Shown one piece after another: positions 52,895-61,470 of a DNA stretch of 64,000 nt. A model generated the notes under the pieces. The model was not told the origin of the DNA, ran no database searches, and saw only the letters and a list, made by a program, of their open reading frames with translations. Every line of letters begins with the position of its first letter. The stretch's first letter is position 1. The DNA is from Chitinophagaceae bacterium (GTDB lineage Bacteria > Bacteroidota > Bacteroidia > Chitinophagales > Chitinophagaceae), in the NCBI GenBank assembly GCA_020403425.1, contig JADBXR010000006.1, forward strand, positions 91,518 to 155,517, written 5' to 3'. The position numbers were made by a program, and so were the translations under genes.

Positions 52895-53672
52895 TGATGA
52901 ACCTTTTATACTTTTCGAACAATTTGTCTGACTTCATTTTTTCAGATACACGCAACAGATCTTCCTGGGTGTCCACTGAGTCTGCTTCAAACATTGTCTC
53001 ACGCATATGAATAGCTATTCCATGCTCAATAAAGCGATTCATATCAACAGATTCAATGATTTCCAGCGGTGTTGCAGGCAGTGAAATGAAATTAAGTAAA
53101 GCATCTCTCGTAAAAGCGATGAGGCCTAACTGCCGGCAGGAACGAATATCCCCTTTGAATTTTTTAGATGAGGGGATGGGTTCTCGAGACATATACAGGG
53201 CTTTCCCGGAGATACTGTAAGCTACCTTCACATTGTTGGGGTTTTGTCTTTCTTGTTCTGTAGGCAGGTATGCCATTAAGTTAGACACTTTTTTATCGCC
53301 TGTTAGTAAAGGTTCAATAACTTCCCTGATCATTCCAGGATCAACCAATGGCTCATCTCCCTGAATCATGACGATAATATCGTAGGCCCCTTCTTCACTA
53401 AGCTCTTTCTCAATATTTAACAATGCCTCAGCAGCTCGTTCGGATGCACGCTCATGTTTGTCGGAGGTCATGATTGCTTTACCTCCGATGCCCTCAATGT
53501 AATCAACTATTACCTGATCACAAGTTGCCACACATACTTCATCAAAAAAATCACACATTCTGCTTCTTATATAACAGTGCCCAATCATTGGCATGCCCCC
53601 AATCATTGCCATTGGCTTATTGGGAAATCGCGTGGCTGCCATTCTTGCCGGTATTACTCCTAGAATTTTCAT
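52884..53672 (-). CDS. KdsB-like CMP-sugar synthetase (cytidylyltransferase)
   Basis: A 262-residue nucleotidyltransferase close to 3-deoxy-manno-octulosonate cytidylyltransferase. It has ILGVIPARMAATRFPNKPMAMIGGMPMIGH, VIVMIQGDEPLVDP and a C-terminal ESVDMNRFIEHGIAIHMRE, all KdsB-like. KdsB proteins activate 2-keto-3-deoxy sugar acids as CMP derivatives. The position inside a private pathway, next to an aldolase that forms 2-keto-3-deoxy acids, suggests a specialised paralogue and not the housekeeping enzyme for lipid A-core Kdo. It begins 16 bp after the aldolase gene. Confidence 0.88.
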   Translation of the reverse strand: MKILGVIPARMAATRFPNKPMAMIGGMPMIGHCYIRSRMCDFFDEVCVATCDQVIVDYIEGIGGKAIMTSDKHERASERAAEALLNIEKELSEEGAYDIIVMIQGDEPLVDPGMIREVIEPLLTGDKKVSNLMAYLPTEQERQNPNNVKVAYSISGKALYMSREPIPSSKKFKGDIRSCRQLGLIAFTRDALLNFISLPATPLEIIESVDMNRFIEHGIAIHMRETMFEADSVDTQEDLLRVSEKMKSDKLFEKYKRFINEG

Positions 53673-53688
53673 TTGTTGATCTGTTTCT

Positions 53689-54414
53689 TTACTTGTTCTT
53701 TAGTTGCTCCCTGATAGAATTTCCCAGGAAGTATGCATCAAAACTGAAGGCGATGAAGTTATATCCCTTATCGAGTTTTTCCTTTACCAAACTGTAATCT
53801 GGTTTTACGACATGGAAGCCGATAGATTTATTATACATTTTCGCAACCCTTTCATACCTGCCTATGGCATTCCTGACATCTTCATCATCATATTGTCCTG
53901 GTTTCCCCATTGATCCTGACAAGTCATATGGACCAATAAAGGTTCCATCGATCCCCTCTAGTTCAAGTATCGACTCCAATTCATTAATTGCATTGATATG
54001 TTCTATCTGAGCGATCAAAGGTATATTGGGAGCTATCTCATCCCTATAGGTTTCAAAGTTGAATCCGTATCCTTGTGCTCTTGCCAATCCAACTCCCCTG
54101 TTACCTACCGGAGGATATTTGAGCGCGTTAATTGCCCTTACTGCATCCTCCCTGGAGTTTACAGAGGGTACAATAATCCCATCGGCACCCGCATCCAAAA
54201 CACGCTTAATCAGCAGTGGATTGTTTTCACCAACCCGTACAAAAGCCTTCTTGCCCTTACCTTGAATTGCCATCATCATTTGCTGGGCAACAGCATAATC
54301 CGTAACAGAATGTTCCATGTCAATGCAAAGCCAATCGAAACTGGTATCTGCCATGATCTCTGCTATGGAAACGCTTGGAATCGTTATCCAAGATCCAATC
54401 GATTTTTCAAGCAT
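53689..54414 (-). CDS. HpcH/HpaI family aldolase
   Basis: A 241-residue class II pyruvate aldolase. FDWLCIDMEHSVTD (catalytic/metal region), VPSVNSREDAVRAINALKYPP, GNRGVGLARAQGYG, IAQIEHINAINELESIL and GPYDLSGSMG are the standard motifs. Members such as 2-keto-3-deoxy-L-rhamnonate aldolase cleave or form 2-keto-3-deoxy acids from pyruvate and an aldehyde. Here it may build the acid activated by the CMP-transferase. The frame to 54465 begins with TTG; ATG 54414 gives the normal N-terminus (MLEKSIGSWITI) and an 8-bp overlap with the acyltransferase gene. Confidence 0.88.
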   Translation of the reverse strand: MLEKSIGSWITIPSVSIAEIMADTSFDWLCIDMEHSVTDYAVAQQMMMAIQGKGKKAFVRVGENNPLLIKRVLDAGADGIIVPSVNSREDAVRAINALKYPPVGNRGVGLARAQGYGFNFETYRDEIAPNIPLIAQIEHINAINELESILELEGIDGTFIGPYDLSGSMGKPGQYDDEDVRNAIGRYERVAKMYNKSIGFHVVKPDYSLVKEKLDKGYNFIAFSFDAYFLGNSIREQLKNK

Positions 54415-54904
54415 TCGCAAATCGTTTTTGTAAGTCCTTGATTTTTTTTGCTGGCACACCCCCAACCATCGTATATGCGGGAATATCTTTTGTCACAACA
54501 GCACCGGCGCAAATAACTGAATAATCACCAACCTGTAAAGGGCCAATCAGGATAGCCCCGCTTCCAATGTAACAATTAGAACCGATCAGTATATCTCTAC
54601 CTCCCTCAGGAACATGGTGCAGGTTTTCGCTAGAATCTACTTCGTCAATACTCAAATGTTTCCCGGTAAGCAACATTACATCCTCACCAAATACCGTATT
54701 TCTCCCAATTTTTATTTTCCCGGATCGCGTGTTAAAATAAACCGTCTTGGGTATCAGCTTAGATGACACTTCAAAATCATCAATTTCAATCTGGAATGAC
54801 CCGGAACCAGTAATAGGATAATTGAGCCTGATGTCATAAACATTGGCAAGGCGTCTTATAAAGGGCTTGAAGAGCAATAAAAAATTAAGAATCAGCTTTT
54901 TCAT
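54407..54904 (-). CDS. Hexapeptide-repeat acyltransferase
   Basis: A 165-residue left-handed beta-helix protein with hexapeptide turns such as IGRNTVFGEDVMLL, IGSNCYIGSGAILIGPLQVGDYSVICAGAVV and the cap YTMVGGVPAKKIKDL. These belong to the LbetaH acetyltransferase family (serine acetyltransferase/maltose acetyltransferase-like). O-acetylation of the glycan or of a sugar precursor is expected, target unknown. It is 10 bp downstream of the flippase gene. Confidence 0.87.
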   Translation of the reverse strand: MKKLILNFLLLFKPFIRRLANVYDIRLNYPITGSGSFQIEIDDFEVSSKLIPKTVYFNTRSGKIKIGRNTVFGEDVMLLTGKHLSIDEVDSSENLHHVPEGGRDILIGSNCYIGSGAILIGPLQVGDYSVICAGAVVTKDIPAYTMVGGVPAKKIKDLQKRFANA

Positions 54905-54914
54905 TAGACGGCAG

Positions 54915-56366
54915 TCATTTGATAATTTTTTTTAAGGCCGCTCTCTCACTATTGGAAAGCCAAAGAAAGTAAAATGCCACCAACAGAAAAACAAAAAGAA
55001 TCGTACCCTTTATGAGATGATTTGTTTCAAAAAAATCGGTATAGGAGATGACGAGATGAATCACCGTTATTAATGCTAATGGGCCAAGAAACCTACCCCA
55101 TTCTATGTAAATCTTATGGTATCTATTTGAAATAAAATATATGAGTGATGTGGAAAGCAGATAGGTAAACAATGTTATATAGGCAGCAGCAATTATTCCA
55201 AAACGGGGTATAAAAATATAATTCAACCCTACATTAAAAACCAAGGCCACCAATGCTATGATTATATAAAAGTGTACTTTTTTGTGCAAATAAATTCCAT
55301 AATCCAGTATGCTTTGAAATCCAAAAAAAAGAATTGCCAACATAATTACCGGGAATATGTTTACTGCCTTATAATACTCATTGTTTTTGAAGAAGAAATA
55401 CATTGCATCTGCTCCAAATAAAGTAGCCAATATTATCAGCAGACAACCAATTATAGAGAAATAAGAAAAAGCACGGGATACAAACTGATTGTTGTTTTCC
55501 GAGTTGGCATATTGCATCCTGATTGGCGCCCATATTAATCCAAATGGCGTAATTAAAAGTACATTGAGAATCGCGCCCAACCGATACCCCAAAGAATACA
55601 CCCCTACATCAGACATAGACACCAATTGTTTTAGAATCAACCTGTCTACCCAATCGAGCAGGTAAAACAAGAGGCCCGTAATGGAGGCCTGTATTCCAAA
55701 ATTCATCAACATGGAAAAATGACCTACATTCAGGTTCAATGTCATTTTCCTGATATACACGATAAAGAGAAACAAAAAAGAGACACAATTACTTATCATT
55801 AATCCATACAGAGGGGCCAGTATACCTAACAGGTATTTGGTAAGAATAAAATAGGTAATACAAAAGTTAACAACCACGTTGGCGATCATAACGATCATGA
55901 ACAAAAGAGACCTTTTTTCATACCGCAAGACAAGCGTCATTACGTTAAGCAAAAAAATAAAAGCGGCGGCAACCAAAGCCAGCACAATGTGCAACCTGTA
56001 AGCGGAAGTACCAAACAACCAGACAGAAATATTAGCTGAAAAAATCAGCGCCCCAACAACCAGAATTACTGAACCGAGGATTGAAATAAGCAAGGTCATG
56101 GATACAACCTGCCTTCTAAAAAGGTCAGAATCTTCATCAAAATAAAATCTACCCAAAGCAGAAGGAGCCCCGAATGAAAAAATAGCACCCGCTAGGGCGG
56201 TGGCTAAAATGATTATACTGTACACACCAAAATCTGCCGGCTTTAAGTAGCTGGTCAATATGGGCAACAGTAAAAAGGTTAATACATTTTGTAGCGATGA
56301 AGTAAGTCCATAAACAATCCCATGCTTAGCGACCTCTTTAAGCTTTTCCTTTATAGAAATTTCCAT
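54915..56366 (-). CDS. Wzx-type oligosaccharide flippase (locus B)
   Basis: A 483-residue polytopic MOP-superfamily protein with about 12-14 helices. It begins with KEVAKHGIVYGLTSSLQNVLTFLLLPILTSYLKPADFGVYSIIIL, the typical polysaccharide_synt start, and includes GAPSALGRFYF and VLRYEKRSLLFM. It would flip undecaprenyl-linked repeat units of locus B. It is longer than the locus A flippase and not closely alike, so the two are probably dedicated to different glycans. The Wzz gene is 54 bp upstream. Confidence 0.9.
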   Translation of the reverse strand: MEISIKEKLKEVAKHGIVYGLTSSLQNVLTFLLLPILTSYLKPADFGVYSIIILATALAGAIFSFGAPSALGRFYFDEDSDLFRRQVVSMTLLISILGSVILVVGALIFSANISVWLFGTSAYRLHIVLALVAAAFIFLLNVMTLVLRYEKRSLLFMIVMIANVVVNFCITYFILTKYLLGILAPLYGLMISNCVSFLFLFIVYIRKMTLNLNVGHFSMLMNFGIQASITGLLFYLLDWVDRLILKQLVSMSDVGVYSLGYRLGAILNVLLITPFGLIWAPIRMQYANSENNNQFVSRAFSYFSIIGCLLIILATLFGADAMYFFFKNNEYYKAVNIFPVIMLAILFFGFQSILDYGIYLHKKVHFYIIIALVALVFNVGLNYIFIPRFGIIAAAYITLFTYLLSTSLIYFISNRYHKIYIEWGRFLGPLALITVIHLVISYTDFFETNHLIKGTILFVFLLVAFYFLWLSNSERAALKKIIK

Positions 56367-56420
56367 TTAAATCATGCAACTATTAAGGGGCACATATTAA
56401 AGCTTATAATCAAACTAATT

Positions 56421-57488
56421 CTATTTTTCCTGCATGGCTAATCTCCAGAGACGCCATATTCCCAGAAATAACAAGGAACTGACAACACCTAAAAAAGCTC
56501 CTAACAACAAGCCTTTTAACTTACTTGATTTTTTCTTGGATAAAGGGAAAAATGGCTTATCAATAATCTGTACCAGCGGAGTCTCTTTACGCAATGTGAT
56601 TTTGGCAACTTCAAGGTTTTTCAGCAATTCCACCAAAATAGCCGTATTTGCCTGAACATCGATCTGTTTTTTTGCAGAAGGAACCCTATTAATATTGTGG
56701 GCGGGATTCAGATTATATACATTGTCATTAGCTACAGCAGACCCTGTTATGGCAAGATTCAATTCCGTTCGTAGAGAATCGGTCTGCTTTTGAAGAATCT
56801 GCAAATTTTGAATAGATTTTTTTGTCTTGGTGTCAACATAAAACCTGGTCACCTCATTAACAAGCGCCTCAGAAAAGTATTTGGAGAAATCCTCGTTTTC
56901 TGACACAACTTCAATTGTTATGATACTAATTTTTTTATCTTTTTGATTTACAGTAAGATTGTCCTTTATAAGGTTTCCGTATATGGAACCAATTACTTGA
57001 TTTTGATATAGGCTCAGATTGCTGATATCCGTGCCTGGTGTAAATTTCACATTCATCAATTCAGGACTAGCCTTCCATTTCTCCCGTAGATTGTTGAAGT
57101 TGATGTATAGTTCAGCAAACGACTCCCCCTTACCAGAAGGTAGTTTCTGCAGCAATGCTCTTTCGATAATAGTACGCGATTTGAACAATTCCATAATATT
57201 TGCCGAGCTAAATGCCCCGCCAGCTCCAGAACCTAAATCAAATCCCAACTGACTGGCCAGTCCCAAAGCCCCACCCAACCCTCCTGAAGATTTATCATCC
57301 TCCATTGCAAAGCTGAGTAAAGCAGTGTATTTATTTTTTTTGGGATAAACGACTAGCAGGCCAATAAGTGCGCCAGCTATGCACACAATTAAAATAATCT
57401 TCCATTTACTAGTAAAAAAAATAGTCCAATCTTTTAAAATTTGAATAGCCTGCTTCAATGAAAAAACGGGAATCATTTCATCTTTCAT
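56421..57488 (-). CDS. Wzz-type chain-length determinant (locus B)
   Basis: A 355-residue PCP protein. One helix (~32-50, IILIVCIAGALIGLLVVY) and a second (~328-346, GLLLGAFLGVVSSLLFLGIW) enclose a periplasmic domain with coiled-coil character. The Gly-rich SSGGLGGALGLASQLGFDLG after the first helix and the PLSKKKSSK segment before the second match the locus A paralogue. No kinase domain is present. It is placed between the Wza-like gene (53 bp upstream) and the flippase gene. Confidence 0.9.
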   Translation of the reverse strand: MKDEMIPVFSLKQAIQILKDWTIFFTSKWKIILIVCIAGALIGLLVVYPKKNKYTALLSFAMEDDKSSGGLGGALGLASQLGFDLGSGAGGAFSSANIMELFKSRTIIERALLQKLPSGKGESFAELYINFNNLREKWKASPELMNVKFTPGTDISNLSLYQNQVIGSIYGNLIKDNLTVNQKDKKISIITIEVVSENEDFSKYFSEALVNEVTRFYVDTKTKKSIQNLQILQKQTDSLRTELNLAITGSAVANDNVYNLNPAHNINRVPSAKKQIDVQANTAILVELLKNLEVAKITLRKETPLVQIIDKPFFPLSKKKSSKLKGLLLGAFLGVVSSLLFLGIWRLWRLAMQEK

Positions 57489-57541
57489 AACAAATACATG
57501 AATTAGACATATTTAGATAATAAAACTAAAACTGCTCAAAT

Positions 57542-60025
57542 TTAGAGTCTAAGAATTGCAATAACAACCCCAGATAAACTTGCTAAAGCACTTGAAAGTC
57601 CAATAATTTCACCCGTAGACATCCCCTTTTTCTCTAGTTTCTTAGGAACAATTAATTCGCAACCTGGCATCATTTTCGGATAAAATTTAAAGAACAAAAA
57701 ATGTTTTGTAGTAGCTGCTTTTCCATTAGCATATACCACATATGCTTTTTTACGCCAGGCATCGCCACTGAAACCTCCAGCATCAGAAATATAATCTTGA
57801 AATTTACTTTTCTGCTGATAGGGCACTTGTGTTGTCATCAATACAGCCCCACTAATTTTAACCTGTCCATCAAATTTAGGAACCACCAACTCGTCTTTTG
57901 CCCGTACAATCAAATCCTCAACAGATCCTGGAGAGGATAAGATCACGGGCACGTTTAGTGGTATTTGATCATATTCACGTGTAATATCTTCTACCAACAT
58001 TTTCTTAGCAGTCATCGACGTGTCACGGGCGTTCTTTTCCGCCTTACGCGCCACATCTTTGGATTTTGCTTTTTCTTCATCTGTTTTATACCGTTTCAAA
58101 TAAGCCCCTTCGGGGTAGGCATCCGGCGTATAACCGCCTGCCCTTCTCAAGATGTCACTCACGCGTTCATTACGGCTATTCAAAGCATAAGGGCCCGGAT
58201 ATTGGACTTGGCCAACCACCGTAACTGTTTCCGGTATGGTATACCCTGCTTTGCGCCGGATAGTGATCACATCGTAAGGTTGTAAAACGGTATTGGCAAT
58301 AGCAGAACCTAAATCACCAGAAATTTCTGTATTGATAATGATACTGGCGCGATTGTCAGTGGCAGCAATAGAATCGCGTTTGATCAAACGAGCGATCTCA
58401 ATATTTTTAAAAGCGGCATCGGTAAATCCGCCCGCCTGCAGTATCAGGTCCTTCAAACTCAGGTTCTCAACATATTCATATTGACCAGGCAATCGCACTT
58501 CGCCCTGAATGGTTACTTTAAAAGAATCTCGTAGATCCAATACAGAACTGATCAACACTTCGTCTTCCCGCTGCAACAATAAATTGTGCTGCGGATCATT
58601 GGCTAAGGCTCTTTTGATATCAAAAGAAGCCATGGAACGGGTCAGATCTTCTTCTAAACGAAGTATTTGCCCCCTGCCGGTAAACGCATCTTCTTTTAAC
58701 CCATCCGCTTTGCGGATCAGGTCGGCCACTTTGAGTCCCTGGCTCAGGGAATACACATCCGGACGGAACACGGCACCCGAGATACGCACCCTATTTTCAA
58801 AGCGGTTCAATATTTTAGACACGACAAACACATCCCCAGTTTGTGGATGATAGTTATTGTAGACAGCCGCTTCCAGATCGGCCAGTTTTCTTTCTTTTTC
58901 GCTACGCTGAAACAATTTCACCGATGCCCGGTAAGCCGTATCGGTAAAACCCGAGGCAAAAGCCAGAATCTGTTGAAAACTTTCACCTGGCAATACTTCA
59001 AAATAACCAGGACGTTTCACCTGCCCCTGCAGTTCCACGCGGGTTTGATAGGCAGGTATGCGAATCACATCATTGTCTTTCAAGCCAATATTATCCGATT
59101 GATCACCATGCAATAAGAGACGGTATAAATCGATCTTACGAAATAGTTTATTATCGCGCACCAATTCTATTTCCCGGAAACTACCGAAAGCCGTAGGACC
59201 GCCAGCAACATACAAAGCATTGAACACGGTAGAAAGGGAAGAAAGCGTATAGGTGCCTGGCCGATTGGCTCCGATGATCAGTACCTTGATACTGCGGATC
59301 TTACTTAAAGTAACCGATAACTTGGCCCCCCCCGATCTCAGGTAACCGTATACCGTATTACCCATTACAGTTTTGATCTTCTGTGTAGCGGCTTCAATGG
59401 TTAAACCCGCCACTTTCACCTGGCCTACATTCGGTATGTTGATAAATCCTTCTGCAGATACGAGCAAATCACCTTCGTATTGTTGTACCCCATACACAGA
59501 CACTAGGATCTGGTCATCAGGCCCCAATACATAGTTCAATGGAGTAGCCAATTTCATATTGGGTTCAAAGCTGGGCGATACTGTGGTATACAATTCGGAA
59601 CCAAAGATCAATGGATCGATCAAGGGTTTGGGTGGCGTCTCTTTATACTTCTCTTTATCCAGAGAATCGGAGCTATTGTCCTGCTTCTCTGCGGATGGCT
59701 GGTTAAGATCCGTCTTAGATCTTAGCTTACCGACACCCTCTTTATTATCCGTACCCAATGCTTCTACCCTTTTTTTCAGTTTCGCAAACTCTACCGCCGA
59801 CATACCCTTGGCCAAAGCTGCCTGTTCCGCTTGGTCAATGGTCATTCCCGAGCTGGTTAACTGCGTCTTTAATTTTGCGATATCCGCATCACTCAACTGA
59901 TCAACCCGAACCTGGCTAAGGTCCTTACCTTTCAACAGATCCTGGGCAGGGAGGGAGATGGTGGTAGTTAGTGAGATTAGGAGGAAGAGTATACATTTAC
60001 AGAATCTATTCATAATTCGGTGCAT
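57542..60025 (-). CDS. Polysaccharide export protein, SLBB-domain Wza-like (locus B)
   Basis: An 827-residue outer-membrane export protein and paralogue of 19462-21906. A signal peptide (CILFLLISLTTTISLPAQ) is followed by a region with DADIAKLKTQLTSSGMTIDQ, then the Poly_export domain (NYVLGPDDQILVSVYGV, ~165) and five or six SLBB domains, such as VLIIGANRPGTYTL and VTIQGEVRLPGQYE. It ends with the same STGEIIGLSSALASLSG helix as the paralogue. ATG 60025 and ATG 60013 are both possible starts; a GGTCTTT heptamer array begins three bases beyond the first. It is probably the first gene of the long minus-strand locus B run. Confidence 0.93.
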   Translation of the reverse strand: MHRIMNRFCKCILFLLISLTTTISLPAQDLLKGKDLSQVRVDQLSDADIAKLKTQLTSSGMTIDQAEQAALAKGMSAVEFAKLKKRVEALGTDNKEGVGKLRSKTDLNQPSAEKQDNSSDSLDKEKYKETPPKPLIDPLIFGSELYTTVSPSFEPNMKLATPLNYVLGPDDQILVSVYGVQQYEGDLLVSAEGFINIPNVGQVKVAGLTIEAATQKIKTVMGNTVYGYLRSGGAKLSVTLSKIRSIKVLIIGANRPGTYTLSSLSTVFNALYVAGGPTAFGSFREIELVRDNKLFRKIDLYRLLLHGDQSDNIGLKDNDVIRIPAYQTRVELQGQVKRPGYFEVLPGESFQQILAFASGFTDTAYRASVKLFQRSEKERKLADLEAAVYNNYHPQTGDVFVVSKILNRFENRVRISGAVFRPDVYSLSQGLKVADLIRKADGLKEDAFTGRGQILRLEEDLTRSMASFDIKRALANDPQHNLLLQREDEVLISSVLDLRDSFKVTIQGEVRLPGQYEYVENLSLKDLILQAGGFTDAAFKNIEIARLIKRDSIAATDNRASIIINTEISGDLGSAIANTVLQPYDVITIRRKAGYTIPETVTVVGQVQYPGPYALNSRNERVSDILRRAGGYTPDAYPEGAYLKRYKTDEEKAKSKDVARKAEKNARDTSMTAKKMLVEDITREYDQIPLNVPVILSSPGSVEDLIVRAKDELVVPKFDGQVKISGAVLMTTQVPYQQKSKFQDYISDAGGFSGDAWRKKAYVVYANGKAATTKHFLFFKFYPKMMPGCELIVPKKLEKKGMSTGEIIGLSSALASLSGVVIAILRL

Positions 60026-60027
60026 TT

Positions 60028-60052
60028 AGTCTTTGGTCTTTAGTCTTTGGTC
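60028..60052 (+). repeat. Heptamer array (GGTCTTT-type), 3.5 units
   Basis: AGTCTTT, GGTCTTT, AGTCTTT, GGTC in phase, starting three bases upstream of the Wza-like start codon. A reverse-oriented relative (CTAAAGACC) lies near 60153. Confidence 0.85.
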
Positions 60053-60062
60053 GCCTACATAG

Positions 60063-60083
60063 TGGGATCTTTGCTACAATTTG
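60063..60083 (+). repeat. Partial, degenerate copy of the 39-bp element
   Basis: TGGGATCTTTGCTACAATTTGG resembles the second half of the 39-bp repeat (GGGATCTTCGCT..GATTTGG) without the first hairpin arm. Confidence 0.5.
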
Positions 60084-60218
60084 GCTGATTCGTGGTAGAG
60101 ATTGAAATTTAGTGTTTGCAGTTAGTCTTGGTCTATAGCCTAAAGCTAAAAAACTAAAGACCAAATAGTAGTCAAGCGAATATCACGCTCCGTGCGAGAC
60201 CGATACTCCGATACCCCG

Positions 60219-60758
60219 CTAACCTGCTAGCAAATCAATCGCCACCCCCATATCCTGCAAATGCTCTTCCCGAAACTCTCCGGGAGTAAATAAAGCCACT
60301 CGAATTTTCTTTTCGATCAGGGGCTCTACTTTATCGATCAATTTATGAAGGTAGACCTTATCAATATCACCTACGATGACCAGGTCGATAAAATGTGAGT
60401 TTTTACCTTGTGCCAGATCACCGGTAAGGTACACCTGGTCAAGATCGCCGAGTTTGGCAATGACCTGTTCCAGGATCTGGTCCAGACCAACATGTTTGAG
60501 GATGATATTGCGCAAAGAAGTAAATAAAGGATGCCCGGTGTTGGCCGTATAATGTTTCACTTTGGCATTGGCATCGGCTTCTTCCACTTCGATCAGTTGC
60601 ATATCAGAGAGTTTGTTCAACTCCAGGCGCACGGTATTGCTGCTAACCCCCAATTCTTTTTCCAACCCCCGCAGGTACACTTTACTGGCAGGATTGAGTA
60701 AGAGCTTGGTTAACAAGCGAATACGAATTTTCCCTGAAAAAAGGTGGTCTAACAACAA
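60219..60758 (-). CDS. Winged-helix regulator fused to nucleotidyltransferase-like domain
   Basis: A 179-residue protein. Residues ~1-70 form a winged helix-turn-helix (FSGKIRIRLLTKLLLNP, YLRGLEKELGVSSNTVRLELNKLSDMQLIEVEE) and ~105-175 resemble a small nucleotidyltransferase domain (VYLTGDLAQGKNSHFIDLVIVGD) in which the usual GS..G..D.D pattern is degraded, so catalysis is doubtful. Proteins of this type are frequently found beside Bacteroidota exopolysaccharide loci and may regulate them; that is an inference. There is no in-frame ATG near the N-terminus: TTG 60758 (or the following TTG) gives the family start. It lies 193 bp upstream of the Wza-like gene. Confidence 0.8.
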   Translation of the reverse strand: MLLDHLFSGKIRIRLLTKLLLNPASKVYLRGLEKELGVSSNTVRLELNKLSDMQLIEVEEADANAKVKHYTANTGHPLFTSLRNIILKHVGLDQILEQVIAKLGDLDQVYLTGDLAQGKNSHFIDLVIVGDIDKVYLHKLIDKVEPLIEKKIRVALFTPGEFREEHLQDMGVAIDLLAG

Positions 60759-61203
60759 ATGAAGGCTATTTATGGAAGCTCTGGAACGGCTTCGCCACCC
60801 TGACCCCCAGATCAGGGGCAGAATGACTTATTATTGAGTAGCTAAGCTAATGTATTTTTATTAATACCTACTACAATCCAGCTGCTTTTTTACTACAACT
60901 TTTCACTGTTCCAACATTGTCATTTTGAAGTATAACATCGTGTTTACTGATGGTAACCAATGGATTATTCAGTAATCAGTTATGAAATACTCAGGCACTG
61001 CTGCCAGCCGTGTATTAAATACGATATAATAAATTGAAATTTTGAACTAACATCCGGTGGGGGAACGTTGGATGCGGTGCAAATATAGGGGCGGGGACTT
61101 GGTTAAAAAAAGAAAGGAGGGATTTTTTAGAAGATTGATAATCATGGGGAAGGGAGATCAATGAGAGGATGATAGAATGATAGAATGATTTTGGGGAGCA
61201 GTC

Positions 61204-61240
61204 TCCCGCGGGGCGGGATCTTCGCTTCGCTGCGATTTGG
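61204..61240 (+). repeat. 39-bp dispersed hairpin element, copy 3 (37 bp)
   Basis: TCCCGCGGGGCGGGATCTTC then GCTTCGCTGCGATTTGG; the first hairpin loop differs (GCGGGGC). It is followed directly by TCTTTAGTCTTTGG heptamers, the reverse order to copy 2 where heptamers precede it. Confidence 0.85.
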
Positions 61241-61357
61241 TCTTTAGTCTTTGGTTTATTTTAGGGTTATTGGGTAGGTAGTTGTTCGCGAGTTTAAATT
61301 GAGGGTACTCGGCATTTGGCGGAAAACAATTTGCGGATTGGCGGATTAGCGCATTGG

Positions 61358-61384
61358 CGGATTGACAATTGCCCATTCACCATT
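61358..61384 (+). repeat. 27-bp dispersed repeat, copy 1
   Basis: CGGATTGACAATTGCCCA followed by TTCACCATT. The copy at 63514-63540 differs at one position. Confidence 0.8.
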
Positions 61385-61421
61385 GCCCATTCGCGCATTC
61401 GCTCATCTACTCATTGTTAAG

Positions 61422-61470
61422 GCTTCCGTCATTTCGATCCCGCCAAAGGCGGGATCGAAATGACGGAAGC
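61422..61470. repeat. Perfect inverted repeat, 23-bp arms, 3-base loop
   Basis: GCTTCCGTCATTTCGATCCC plus GCC, loop AAA, then the exact reverse complement. GTCATTTCGA at the outside and CCCGCC..GGCGGG at the centre recall repetitive intergenic palindromes of Bacteroidota. It lies between the winged-helix gene and the terminator of the cassette, with no T-run, so it is more likely a repeat element than a terminator. Confidence 0.9.

Noticed and set aside
52884..53672. Housekeeping kdsB
   Set aside because: Not excluded by sequence, but its tight overlap with a private dehydrogenase and aldolase favours a specialised copy, so no gene symbol is given.
53689..54465. Longer start for the aldolase (TTG 54465)
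   Set aside because: The extra 17 residues (polar, no family match) overlap the acyltransferase gene; ATG 54414 gives the standard N-terminus.
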